Below are positions 17,218-25,581 of a stretch of DNA of 64,000 nucleotides, piece after piece. The stretch's first letter is position 1. Each line of letters begins with the position of its first letter. This DNA comes from Nocardia suismassiliense. Its GTDB lineage: Bacteria; Actinomycetota; Actinomycetes; Mycobacteriales; Mycobacteriaceae. The stretch covers positions 5,314,163 through 5,378,162 of the forward strand of contig NZ_LT985361.1 of assembly GCF_900269665.1 (NCBI RefSeq), written 5' to 3'. Position numbers and translations under genes: made by a program. The notes under the pieces were generated by a model. The model did no database searches and was not told the origin of the DNA. It saw nothing but the letters and a program-made list of their open reading frames with translations.

Positions 17218-18419
17218 GGCGCACCTCTTTCGCTGGACGATCCGCGCGTGCCGGGGAGCAGGCGTCGGTCAGGTCGGCCGGACAGCCAGGCCGCGATGAG
17301 TACGCCCATACCGAGGACGGTCAGCGCAGACCCCGTGCCGATGAGCCGGCCCAGCAGGTCGACCAGGCCCAGGCCCGCCAACCCCGCGGTCGCCACGACG
17401 AGGGCGCAAACTCCGATGGCGTGCGGCGCGGTCTCCCAGACCAACTCGTCGAGCGCAGTCATCGCGCGCGCAGCGGCGGCCAACGTCACCGCCAGCCCGA
17501 TCGCCAACGGCACCGGCCCCGGCGCGGTCACCACGAGCAGCGCCCCGCCCGCCGCCAGGATCAACAGCACGGGGGCACCCGCGGGTCGACGCCCCGGCAA
17601 GGCAACGATGGCCACCGCAGGTGCGGCCGCGAATGCGAGCCAGCTGAGTTGCTCAGCACCGAATTCGTTCCACCGGAACAGCAGTAGGTGCAGCGCGGGT
17701 AGCACCGTACCGCCGACCACGAGTCCTGTTGCGACATAACCGAATAGAGCCGGACGAGGAGGGCTGGAGTTCTCAACGACTCGGTCAGCAGTCGGACCGT
17801 CTGTGCCACGAAGCCCGACCGTCCCTGCGGCCACGCCGAGGGCGGTGGTCAACGCGCCCGTGATGAGGAGACCCGTACTGGGCTCCTCGTAGTAATGACC
17901 ACTCAGCAGCGCGGCGATGGCTACTCCCCCTGCGGCCGCTGCATGGAGGAAGACGAAGTTTCCGCGACCGAACTCTGCCGCGAGGGCACGACCGGCGAGC
18001 AACAACGGACCCGTCGCCGCGCCCGCGACGAGCACCGCGATCGTGAACACCGCGACCGTATCGACGACACCCGCCACGACTACCGCGATGCCAGCGAGAC
18101 TGCCACTTACACTTGCCATTCCGAGAGACAGCGGCAATCGCCACAGACACAGCGCCGCAGCGAGTAGCCCGAGCACCCCGGCGGTGAGCACCAGATAACC
18201 GACCACCGCCCCTGGCACCCCGAGCACCCCTCCGAAGGGCTTGCCGAGCAACACCAACTGACCGCCCGCCACCGGCCCCGCCGCCACCGCGCAAAGCACT
18301 GCCGCACCAACACTTACGGTCCGGCGCGCGCCATATGGCGGATGGTTGGCGTGGCCGATCGCAGTCCGTGACGGGCGCCCGCTGTCCGCATTACCGAGGG
18401 ATGGGCGATGCCTCGTCAT
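17214..18419 (-). CDS. Polytopic membrane protein, MFS-like
   Basis: The 401-residue protein is hydrophobic throughout, with roughly 10-12 transmembrane segments and a cytoplasmic-looking middle loop near residues 210-225, compatible with a two-half major-facilitator layout. I cannot place it in a named subfamily. The ATG at 18419 has GGAGG 8 nt upstream; an upstream GTG at 18443 would overlap the operator. As first gene of the operon with two chromophore-binding-fold proteins it is a candidate importer or exporter of a pigment derivative (inference). Confidence 0.7.
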   Translation of the reverse strand: MTRHRPSLGNADSGRPSRTAIGHANHPPYGARRTVSVGAAVLCAVAAGPVAGGQLVLLGKPFGGVLGVPGAVVGYLVLTAGVLGLLAAALCLWRLPLSLGMASVSGSLAGIAVVVAGVVDTVAVFTIAVLVAGAATGPLLLAGRALAAEFGRGNFVFLHAAAAGGVAIAALLSGHYYEEPSTGLLITGALTTALGVAAGTVGLRGTDGPTADRVVENSSPPRPALFGYVATGLVVGGTVLPALHLLLFRWNEFGAEQLSWLAFAAAPAVAIVALPGRRPAGAPVLLILAAGGALLVVTAPGPVPLAIGLAVTLAAAARAMTALDELVWETAPHAIGVCALVVATAGLAGLGLVDLLGRLIGTGSALTVLGMGVLIAAWLSGRPDRRLLPGTRGSSSERGAP

Positions 18420-18436
18420 CCGTAACCTCCACTCGC

Positions 18437-18453
18437 GTTCCACTGAGGGAAAC
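18437..18453. promoter_or_regulatory. IclR-type operator, site 6
   Basis: GTTCC ACTGAGG GAAAC, 17 bp upstream of the membrane-protein start. It is 134 bp from the paired site at 18571. Confidence 0.75.
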
Positions 18454-18570
18454 GCAGTTTCACGATTGCCATATCGTGCCCGCGACGTCGGACAGTGTCA
18501 AGGCGAATGTCTCGCCACCCCTGGACAGATCCTTTGCCGGGGTACAGAATCGGAACAAGGTGGAAACTGC

Positions 18571-18587
18571 GTTTCGTCCTACGAAAC
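18571..18587. promoter_or_regulatory. IclR-type operator, site 7
   Basis: GTTTC GTCCTAC GAAAC inside a longer dyad (GCGTTTCGT and ACGAAACGC), ending 25 bp upstream of the nitrilase start, the first gene of the chlorophyll-type operon. Confidence 0.85.
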
Positions 18588-18612
18588 GCAATGAACGAAA
18601 GGGTCCGAGTCC

Positions 18613-20226
18613 ATGACCCGAGTCGCGGCCGCACAACTCGCTGCGGGAACCGACGTCGCGGTCAACCTCGACGCCTGCCTCCGCCTGATCGACCAGGCCG
18701 CCGACGCGGCGGCGGAACTCGTTGTGCTGCCGGAATTCTGTAACCATCTATCTTGGTACGACGATCGGGCGCATGCGCGCCGAATGGCCTGCACACTCGG
18801 CGACACCTTCCTCACCGCGGTCGCCGAGCGGGCGCGACGGCACCGCTGCTACGTGAAGATCGGCGTCACCCTGGCGCGGGCCGACGGCCGCACCACCGGC
18901 ACCGGCCTGCTGTTCGGACCGGACGGTGCGCTGCTCGGCGAGTCCGATAAGCAGATCCTGATGGGCGCCGAGAACGACTATCTCGATGCAGGCACGGCCG
19001 AATCACCGGTGATAACTACACCTTTGGGCCGCATCGGCATGTACGCCTGCATGGAAGGCGTCATCAACGAGGTCACCCGGTCACTCGCGCTGCGCGGCGC
19101 ACAGCTGTTGCTCAACAGCCTCAACTCGTTCGCCATCGACGAAGCGAGCCTGCACATACCGGTACGCGCCGCCGAGAACAAGGTGTGGGTGGTGGCCGCG
19201 AACAAGGTCGGCCCGCTCCTGCCCGCCGACCAGCTGCCGCAGATCGCCGCCCGCCTCGGCGTACCCCCGGATCGCCTGCACGGCGCGGGCGAAAGCCAGA
19301 TCGTCGGCCCGGACGGCAGGCCGGTCGCGATGGCGCCGGTGACCGGCGAGGCGATCGTGGTCGCCGATATCGACGTGCCGCTGGCCGACGACAAACGCAG
19401 GCCCGACGGCACCGACATCCTCGCCGCGCGCAGGCCCGAGCTCTACGCCCCGCTGACGAGCGCACCACTCGGCCGGCGTGCACCGGCCGGGTCGCCGACG
19501 CTGTCGGCCGCGCTCGCGATCGCCGACCCCGAGCTGATTGCCGAGCTCGCGGCCGACGACGTAGACCTCATCGTGCTGCCCGAACTCGCGGCGATGCCGG
19601 TCCCGGAAGTCGTCCGGGCACTGCACGGAACGACCGCACACGCGGTGCTCAGCGTGCGAACCGGCGGCGCGCATCACGGCGTGCTGGTCGACGCCGCCGG
19701 GGTGGTCGGCTGCCAGCCGCAGCTGCACCCGACCAACCGTCATCCGTGGCTCACCCGGCAGGGCAGTGCGCTGGCCGTCTTCCAGTTGCCTTGGGGCCGT
19801 ACGGCACTCGTGGTCGGTGACGACGCCCTGTTCCCGGAGAGCTTCCGGCTGGCCGCGATTCAGGACGTGGACGTCGTCGCGGTGCCGTATTCCCCGGCCG
19901 AGCCATGGGAATTGCCGCTCGGCCTGGCCGAGCGCGCCGCGGAGAACCGGATGAACATCGTCGCCGCGGGCAGCGACGAGCACGGCGGACTCGTCGGCGC
20001 GATCTACGCGCTGAGCCCCGATTTCACGCTGTGGACCGCGTGGAGCGGCCCGTTCACCGGCGTGATCAGCCACCCCATCGTGACCGAAGCCCCGCCCGGT
20101 GCGCCGAGCGTGCGCGCGACCGTGCGTCCCGCGCAGGCCGTTAACCGCGCCGTATCCCGGGGCACCGACCTGGTGGACGGGCGTCCGCGGCACCCGCTCG
20201 ACGCCATGACGACAGAAGCACAGTGA
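18613..20226 (+). CDS. Tandem nitrilase-superfamily protein, second domain degenerate
   Basis: This 537-residue protein contains two carbon-nitrogen hydrolase domains. The first (about 1-275) has the triad Glu41 (LPEFCNH), Lys113 (ESDKQIL) and Cys146 (MYACMEG) and should hydrolyse an amide or nitrile. The second (about 295-510) keeps Glu324 (LPELAAMP) but has Gly402 where Cys is expected (VVGDDALFPE) and no clear Lys, so it is probably structural or regulatory. It opens the operon that runs to the isomerase at 25582. A linear amide from an opened pyrrole or imide ring is a reasonable substrate (inference). Confidence 0.88.
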   Translation: MTRVAAAQLAAGTDVAVNLDACLRLIDQAADAAAELVVLPEFCNHLSWYDDRAHARRMACTLGDTFLTAVAERARRHRCYVKIGVTLARADGRTTGTGLLFGPDGALLGESDKQILMGAENDYLDAGTAESPVITTPLGRIGMYACMEGVINEVTRSLALRGAQLLLNSLNSFAIDEASLHIPVRAAENKVWVVAANKVGPLLPADQLPQIAARLGVPPDRLHGAGESQIVGPDGRPVAMAPVTGEAIVVADIDVPLADDKRRPDGTDILAARRPELYAPLTSAPLGRRAPAGSPTLSAALAIADPELIAELAADDVDLIVLPELAAMPVPEVVRALHGTTAHAVLSVRTGGAHHGVLVDAAGVVGCQPQLHPTNRHPWLTRQGSALAVFQLPWGRTALVVGDDALFPESFRLAAIQDVDVVAVPYSPAEPWELPLGLAERAAENRMNIVAAGSDEHGGLVGAIYALSPDFTLWTAWSGPFTGVISHPIVTEAPPGAPSVRATVRPAQAVNRAVSRGTDLVDGRPRHPLDAMTTEAQ

Positions 20227-20246
20227 CGACAGAACCCGGAGCGACG

Positions 20247-21089
20247 ATGAGTGAAACAGTGCGACATGTCGAGCAGTTGGTCGACGAGACGGCCAGGACG
20301 GACGTCACCGAGACCTTTCAGGAATGGCGAGACCTGTTGAGCGGGCTGAAGTCTCGGATCGCCGAACGGTTCGACCTCACCAGAGATCCGTCGACCGACG
20401 ATCTGGCCAGCTACGGCGACCCGGCCACCGGCCCGTCCGGCAGCCTGGCCGCCTACACCGGACCGGAGATCGACTGGCTGGTGCATTCCTGGATCGGCGA
20501 CCCCGCAACGGGTTTCGTCAACCTGCACCTCACCGTGTGGCTCGGTCCGCAAGTCAGGGTCCCACATCTGGGCATCGCGTTGCTGCTGTGGCCGGAGGGT
20601 TGGTTCTATGTCGACGCGGTACCGCGTGGCGATCTGGTCGGCGACGGCGACTACTTCGACAGCTACTACGCCGAGAACGGTGCACCGTGGTTGGCGTTCA
20701 AGGAAGAGCACCCCGATTTCACGTGGTTCACCAGCCGCACGGGGTTCATCCGTGGCAGCCTGTCGCCTACCGCGTACTGCTACTCCTTCCCACCGCATCG
20801 GGCCAATCGGGAGACCGTCGCCGCGCTGCTCGGCGCGCGGGTCGAGCAGTGGCTCGGCTGGGTCGACGCCGCCGCGCCGGTGCCCGCCGACGAGCAGCCG
20901 GCACTGGCGGCACGTGACCTCGCGGTCCGCCGCAATATCGCCGAGCGCGATCCCGCGAATGTGATGGGCGAGCGCATGTTCGGGGCCGAACTTACCCAGC
21001 GCCTGGTACGTAGCCTCTGGGGTGGCGATCGCAAGCTGCCGCGGCCGACCGGCGAAGCAGCGCTGAGTGTCCGCGAGACACGGTCATGA
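20247..21089 (+). CDS. Red chlorophyll catabolite reductase (RCCR)-like protein
   Basis: The 280-residue protein resembles plant RCCR along its length (compared from memory): EIDWLVHSWI (75-84), VDAVPRGDLVGDGDYFDSYY (122-141), FIRGSLSPTA (167-176) and, near the end, AARDLAVRRNIAERDP plus GERMFGAEL. Plant RCCR is a ferredoxin-dependent bilin reductase that acts on the product of pheophorbide a oxygenase. The plant catalytic Glu154 seems to align with Ala here, so the exact reaction may differ. ATG 20247 has GGAG; a GTG at 20223 overlapping the nitrilase stop is the alternative. Its neighbours are chlorophyllase- and oxygenase-like genes. Confidence 0.75.
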   Translation: MSETVRHVEQLVDETARTDVTETFQEWRDLLSGLKSRIAERFDLTRDPSTDDLASYGDPATGPSGSLAAYTGPEIDWLVHSWIGDPATGFVNLHLTVWLGPQVRVPHLGIALLLWPEGWFYVDAVPRGDLVGDGDYFDSYYAENGAPWLAFKEEHPDFTWFTSRTGFIRGSLSPTAYCYSFPPHRANRETVAALLGARVEQWLGWVDAAAPVPADEQPALAARDLAVRRNIAERDPANVMGERMFGAELTQRLVRSLWGGDRKLPRPTGEAALSVRETRS

Positions 21090-22051
21090 GCATGGTCCGT
21101 TCGCTCTGGTGGTCGGCGCGCACCGCGGGTGCGGCGCCCTTCGATACCGCGCATCTGAAGGTCTACTACCCCGCGATCGCCACCGGCTCCGACCACGAGC
21201 GGCTGACCGGCGTCTTCGAGCCCGATCCGGTGGCCGCACCGTATCCGGTGGTGGTTTTCCTGTCCGGGGTCAATGTCGGTCAGGATTCCTACCGCCGCTT
21301 CGCCACCGCCATCGCCGAAACCGGTTTCGTGGTGGTGACTTTCGATCGGGTCGCCGAATTGTTCGGCGGGCTGCGCGGATTGACGGTCGGGGTCGATCTG
21401 GACGCGGCCCGGCCCGACGCCTACGGCACCCGCCCGACCTGTCCGACGATCGGCGCCGTCCTCGACGCGCTCACCGAGTTGAACAACGACGGCCCGTTGC
21501 GCGGTGCACTGGATCTGGACTGCATCGCACTCGGCGGCCATTCCGCGGGCGGGACCGTCGTGCTCCAGTCGGCGCGCTTCTTCCCTTCGGTCGGTGCGGT
21601 TTTCGCGTGGGGCGCGCACACGATGGTGGCGACCATGCTCGGCTGGCCGGCAGGCACCGTGCTGCCCGCACAGGTCAATTGCCCGGTACTGCTCGGCGTC
21701 GGCACCAACGACGGTGTCATCAACGGCAGCGCCGACCGGTACGGCGAGGACGGGGAAAACCGACCCGACCCGGTGGCCAGGACATTCGACGAAGCATTGC
21801 CACCGGGCGACCATCTGCTCGCGGTCATCCCGGAGGCCAACCACTTCGGGATCGCCGACGCCGATCCCACCGCGGCACGGGCCTTCCTCGACGGACCGGG
21901 CGACGTGGACGCGCTGGCGCCGTTCGCCCGGCTCACGTCCAGTTTCCTGCACGCGCACCTGCACGATTCGGCAACGGCGCGAACCGAACTCGCCGACTAC
22001 GTCGCGGCGCAGGTGCTGCGGCCCCACCTAGCGGAGCACGAACAATGTTGA
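21086..22051 (+). CDS. Chlorophyllase-like alpha/beta hydrolase
   Basis: This 321-residue alpha/beta hydrolase has no signal peptide. YPVVVFLSGVNVGQDSYRRF followed by GFVVVTF is the strand-turn-helix typical of chlorophyllase and dienelactone-hydrolase relatives. The nucleophile is Ser153 in GHSAGG, and a His in EANHFG may complete the triad. Chlorophyllases remove phytol from chlorophyll. It overlaps the RCCR-like gene by ATGA and the Rieske gene by 7 nt, which strongly links the three functionally. A different ester substrate cannot be excluded from sequence alone. Confidence 0.7.
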   Translation: MSMVRSLWWSARTAGAAPFDTAHLKVYYPAIATGSDHERLTGVFEPDPVAAPYPVVVFLSGVNVGQDSYRRFATAIAETGFVVVTFDRVAELFGGLRGLTVGVDLDAARPDAYGTRPTCPTIGAVLDALTELNNDGPLRGALDLDCIALGGHSAGGTVVLQSARFFPSVGAVFAWGAHTMVATMLGWPAGTVLPAQVNCPVLLGVGTNDGVINGSADRYGEDGENRPDPVARTFDEALPPGDHLLAVIPEANHFGIADADPTAARAFLDGPGDVDALAPFARLTSSFLHAHLHDSATARTELADYVAAQVLRPHLAEHEQC

Positions 22052-23166
22052 AAAACTTCTGGTACGCCCTGGAATTCGCCGACCAGGTCGGCCGGACACC
22101 GAAAAAGGTGACCTGCCTCGGCCAGGACTTCGTGCTGTATCGCACCACCGCGGGCACGGCGGTATGCCTGTCCGATCTGTGCGTGCACCGCGGTGGCGCG
22201 CTGTCGATGGGCACGCTCACCGGCGACTGTATCGCCTGTCCGTACCACGGCTGGCAGTACGACGCCGAGGGCGCCTGCGTGCGCATACCGGCGAACTCGG
22301 CGGATCGGGCCATTCCGAAGAAGGCCAGGGTCGATGCCTACCCCACGCAGGAACGCTACGGCATGGTCTGGGCCTTCCTCGGCGACCTGCCCGAGCGCCA
22401 GCGCCCGCCGATCCCGGACATCCCGGTGCACGACGATCCGGCCTTCCGGAGGGTGCAGTTCGAGATGGAGGTCGAGGCGAATTACGAGCGCACCTTCGAG
22501 AACGTCGTCGACGCCTCGCACACACCGTTCGTGCACGGCACCAGGTTCGGTAATCCGGACAAGCCCGAGATCCCGAATTTCACTGTGCGCAAGGACGACT
22601 GGTCCGCGGAGGCCGACATCCAGCTCAGTCCCCCACCGCCGAGCGGACTCTGGGGTGTGCTGTCCAGGAACAAGCCGCGCCCGGAGTTCGTCACCGTCAC
22701 CAATGGCTGGTACCTGCCCAATGTGGTGAAGCTGCACATCCGGCTGCCCATCGGGGATCTGCTGCTCTATGACTTCAATATCCCGCTGTCGCAGGACCGC
22801 ACCCTGATCAAGATTCTCGGCTACCGGAACTTCTTCACCGGCCGCTGGGCCGACGCGGACGCCCGCCGAAGAATCAAAGACATTCTGCTGCAGGACAAAC
22901 CGATCGTCGAGTCACAACACCCCGAGCTGCTGCCGTTCGATCTGTCCGACGAATTGCACGTACGCAGTGACGCACTGCAGGTCGCCTACCGGCGCAGGCG
23001 ATCCCAGCTGATCAAGGACGGCTGGTGGGTCGGCGGCGACGACATCATCACCGGGGACGGGCCACGCCGCACCGCCACCGTCATCGCCTCGCCGGCCCGG
23101 CGCGACAATCCCGAACTCGACCAGGCCTGGGTACACAAGGCCCGCAACGGAGGAACACCGCGATGA
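22045..23166 (+). CDS. Rieske oxygenase, pheophorbide a oxygenase-like
   Basis: This 373-residue Rieske non-heme iron oxygenase has the [2Fe-2S] ligands Cys46/His48 and Cys65/His68 (CVHRGG...CPYHGW) and the mononuclear iron site Asp156, His159 and His164 (NVVDASHTPFVHG). The layout matches single-component oxygenases that include pheophorbide a oxygenase and vanillate demethylase. Plant pheophorbide a oxygenase opens the chlorin ring with ferredoxin as donor; no ferredoxin or reductase gene is adjacent, so electrons must come from elsewhere. Its placement between chlorophyllase-like and bilin-reductase-like genes is the main reason for the specific call. Confidence 0.75.
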   Translation: MLKNFWYALEFADQVGRTPKKVTCLGQDFVLYRTTAGTAVCLSDLCVHRGGALSMGTLTGDCIACPYHGWQYDAEGACVRIPANSADRAIPKKARVDAYPTQERYGMVWAFLGDLPERQRPPIPDIPVHDDPAFRRVQFEMEVEANYERTFENVVDASHTPFVHGTRFGNPDKPEIPNFTVRKDDWSAEADIQLSPPPPSGLWGVLSRNKPRPEFVTVTNGWYLPNVVKLHIRLPIGDLLLYDFNIPLSQDRTLIKILGYRNFFTGRWADADARRRIKDILLQDKPIVESQHPELLPFDLSDELHVRSDALQVAYRRRRSQLIKDGWWVGGDDIITGDGPRRTATVIASPARRDNPELDQAWVHKARNGGTPR

Positions 23167-23852
23167 GCCTGCCCACCGAACTCAGCGAACGCACGCTGCG
23201 GACGCTGAGCACCGCCCTCGAACTCACCACCGCCGACGACACCGCGCTGACCAGCACCATGTCACCCGACCCGGTCGGCAGGCTGCGGGTGTTGCGCGGT
23301 GGCCCGATCGACAAGGTCGTCACCGTCGATCTGGTCGTCCCGGCCATCGGCCTGGACAGCCATATGATCTTCGCCTTCACCCCGGCTGATTCGGCGATCC
23401 CGCACTTCACCCTGGACTCGGTGCGGTCGACGCACTATCACGCCATGCACCTCGATCTCATTCCCCGTGCCGACCTCGCGGTGCATCTCGCCTACCTCGA
23501 TGCCGCCTACCTGCCGCTCACCCCGCTGCTGGAGGCGGCATGGCAGCTGGACGGGGTATCGGCGGCGGCGATCGGGCCGCGGCAGCGGGCGATGATGTCG
23601 CCGTGGATGGTCGTGTGCCGAGCCACCGAAGCCGCCTTCCAGGCACTGGATGCCACCGTCGAGGGCTATCTCCAGCACTGGCTCACCTTGGTGGACAAGG
23701 GAGTTCCGCCGGTGACCGGCGATACCGCCGCCCGTGACCGCGCCAACCGCGCGAACCTGTTCAGCCCCGAGGTGGACCTGGTGTGGGCGCAGGTAGCCGG
23801 ATTGCTCGGCGACGAGCAGGCCGAGCGGGTGCGGGCGGAGTTGCTCGGATGA
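23163..23852 (+). CDS. Second RCCR/bilin-reductase-like protein
   Basis: This 229-residue protein is shorter than the RCCR-like protein at 20247 but shares its plan: SHMIFAFTPADSAIPHFTLD, then HLDLIPRADLAVHLAYLDAA (compare VDAVPRGDLVGDGDYFDSYY in the first), a helix, and an SPW segment. I read it as a diverged member of the ferredoxin-dependent bilin reductase/RCCR fold. Whether it is catalytic, acts on a different double bond or forms a complex with the first is unknown. It overlaps both neighbours by 4 nt. Confidence 0.55.
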   Translation: MSLPTELSERTLRTLSTALELTTADDTALTSTMSPDPVGRLRVLRGGPIDKVVTVDLVVPAIGLDSHMIFAFTPADSAIPHFTLDSVRSTHYHAMHLDLIPRADLAVHLAYLDAAYLPLTPLLEAAWQLDGVSAAAIGPRQRAMMSPWMVVCRATEAAFQALDATVEGYLQHWLTLVDKGVPPVTGDTAARDRANRANLFSPEVDLVWAQVAGLLGDEQAERVRAELLG

Positions 23853-24766
23853 CCGCCGCCGCAGCACCGAGCCAATGGCAGCAGCGCATCGCCGGCGAAT
23901 GGGCCGGCAGGCCATCGCTGTTCGCCGCCGACGGGGTCTGGCGTGGTTTCGAGGACATCCGCCGATCATCGGTCTTCGCCGACGGGACAACGACTTACTA
24001 CATGGACGGCGGGCTCACCGGCGGCGGCGAGCTCGCGGGGCGGTTCGCCCTCGGCGCACCGTTCGCCTTCGGGGTGGTCGACTCCGACAACGACCGGCTC
24101 TACACCGGACCCGACTTCTACGGTGCGGGCAGGCCTTACGGCGGCTTCGTCGACGCGCACTACTACGGACCCGGCTGGCAGGTGGGTTTGAACACCTGGA
24201 ACCAGACCCTCGGTGATACGCAGGTGTACTCCTCGGTGCTGTACCAGGGGCCGGCGATGATCGGTGTGTTCAATGGCGTCTACACCCGCGACCCCGCACT
24301 GCGCGACGACCTCATCGAACACGAGACACGGTGCGGTGCTACTCCTTTCGTCTTGCCGACGAAGGATGACTGCCGCTACGCCGGTGACTGCGAGCTGTGG
24401 GGCGCCGACCAGCAGCCGCGCGGCACGGTGCGGATCGTGCTCGACGTGACGCCGCTGAGCTTGCTCACCGCCGAGCACCGCGTCACCTGGAGCGGCGCAC
24501 TGGACCGCACCTTCGAGGCGACGGTGCGCCGCGACGGCGTCCGCTCATTCCACGAGGGGCCTGGCGCTTGGGGCAACGCAACGGCCTACGGCCGGGCCAA
24601 CTATCCGGTGCTGCACCTGTGCGACGGCGGCAAACTCAACGGACGCGAATTCATGATGGACGCCGAACCGGGGATGGGCGCGGGCACCGAGCTCGCCGTG
24701 GTCTACGAACTGTTCGAACACAACAGCCTCAGCGCTGTGCTGCACGGCGTGCTGGTGCGCTCATGA
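23849..24766 (+). CDS. Unrecognised beta-rich (lipocalin-like?) protein
   Basis: I do not recognise this 305-residue family with certainty. The sequence alternates short hydrophobic strands with Gly- and Tyr-rich turns, starts with a W-x3-IAGEWAG element and repeats a similar strand pattern in its second half, suggesting one or two calycin-like barrels. It has no signal peptide or membrane helix. Coupled by ATGA on both sides inside the chlorophyll-type operon, it could bind a tetrapyrrole or perform a missing step such as magnesium removal, but this is speculation from position. Confidence 0.55.
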   Translation: MTAAAAPSQWQQRIAGEWAGRPSLFAADGVWRGFEDIRRSSVFADGTTTYYMDGGLTGGGELAGRFALGAPFAFGVVDSDNDRLYTGPDFYGAGRPYGGFVDAHYYGPGWQVGLNTWNQTLGDTQVYSSVLYQGPAMIGVFNGVYTRDPALRDDLIEHETRCGATPFVLPTKDDCRYAGDCELWGADQQPRGTVRIVLDVTPLSLLTAEHRVTWSGALDRTFEATVRRDGVRSFHEGPGAWGNATAYGRANYPVLHLCDGGKLNGREFMMDAEPGMGAGTELAVVYELFEHNSLSAVLHGVLVRS

Positions 24767-25548
24767 GCGCGCCCGCGAGCCGGACCGTCGTGGTCACCGG
24801 TGGCACCCGTGGCCTCGGGCTCGGCATGGCCAGGGCGTTGCTCGACCGGGGTCATCGAGTCGCGTTGTGCGGCACCGATACCGAACGGATCGGCAAGCTA
24901 CGGTCCGAACTGCCGGATGCCGCATTGCTGCTGGTCGCCGACGTCACCGATCGCGCTCAGCTGCAAGCGCTCTGGGATGCCGCGGTCGCCCGCTTCGGCC
25001 GGATCGATGTCTGGATCAACAACGCGGGTATCACGCACACCCGAACGCCGCTGTGGGAGCTGCCCGCCGAGGATGTCCGGAAAGTGGTCGACACCAACCT
25101 GATCGGCGCGCTCAACGGCTCCGCCGTCGCGATCGCGGGCATGGCGGACGCGGGCGGCGGGCACGTGTGGAACATGGAGGGTCTCGGCAGCGACGGCCGA
25201 ACGGTACCCGGACTGTCGGTCTACGGAGCGAGCAAACGAGCACTCACCTATCTGACCGAGGCACTCGCCAAGGAGGTGCCCACCGGTGTCTCCGTCGGGC
25301 TGCTGAGCCCGGGCATGGTCGTCACCGACCTACTGACGCATGGCTATTCCGATCCCGGCGAATTGGCCGAGGCGCGTAAAATTTTCAATATTCTCGCCGA
25401 CCGGGTCGAGACCGTGGCACCGTGGCTGGCCGAACGTGCCGTCGCGCACCCGCGCAACGGCGCGCACGTCCGCTGGCTCACCACACCGAAGGTGCTCGGC
25501 CGCTTCGCCACCGCTCCGTTCCGGCGACGCGATCTGTTCGCCGAATGA
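24763..25548 (+). CDS. NYC1/NOL (chlorophyll b reductase)-like short-chain dehydrogenase
   Basis: This 261-residue SDR has the NAD(P) motif TGGTRGLG, the WINNAG motif and the catalytic set Ser143, Tyr154 and Lys158 (VYGASK). Several segments echo plant chlorophyll b reductases NYC1/NOL (compared from memory): GGHVWNMEGLGS, LSPGMVVTDLL, IFNILADRVETVAPWL and WLTTPKVL, with the same Ser-Tyr spacing. Those enzymes reduce the C7 formyl group of chlorophyll b. The start overlaps the preceding stop by ATGA. This is the best single-gene link, beside the RCCR-like gene, to chlorophyll. Confidence 0.78.
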   Translation: MSAPASRTVVVTGGTRGLGLGMARALLDRGHRVALCGTDTERIGKLRSELPDAALLLVADVTDRAQLQALWDAAVARFGRIDVWINNAGITHTRTPLWELPAEDVRKVVDTNLIGALNGSAVAIAGMADAGGGHVWNMEGLGSDGRTVPGLSVYGASKRALTYLTEALAKEVPTGVSVGLLSPGMVVTDLLTHGYSDPGELAEARKIFNILADRVETVAPWLAERAVAHPRNGAHVRWLTTPKVLGRFATAPFRRRDLFAE

Positions 25549-25581
25549 GCACGATGAATCGTAGCGATGGGGAGATGTTCT

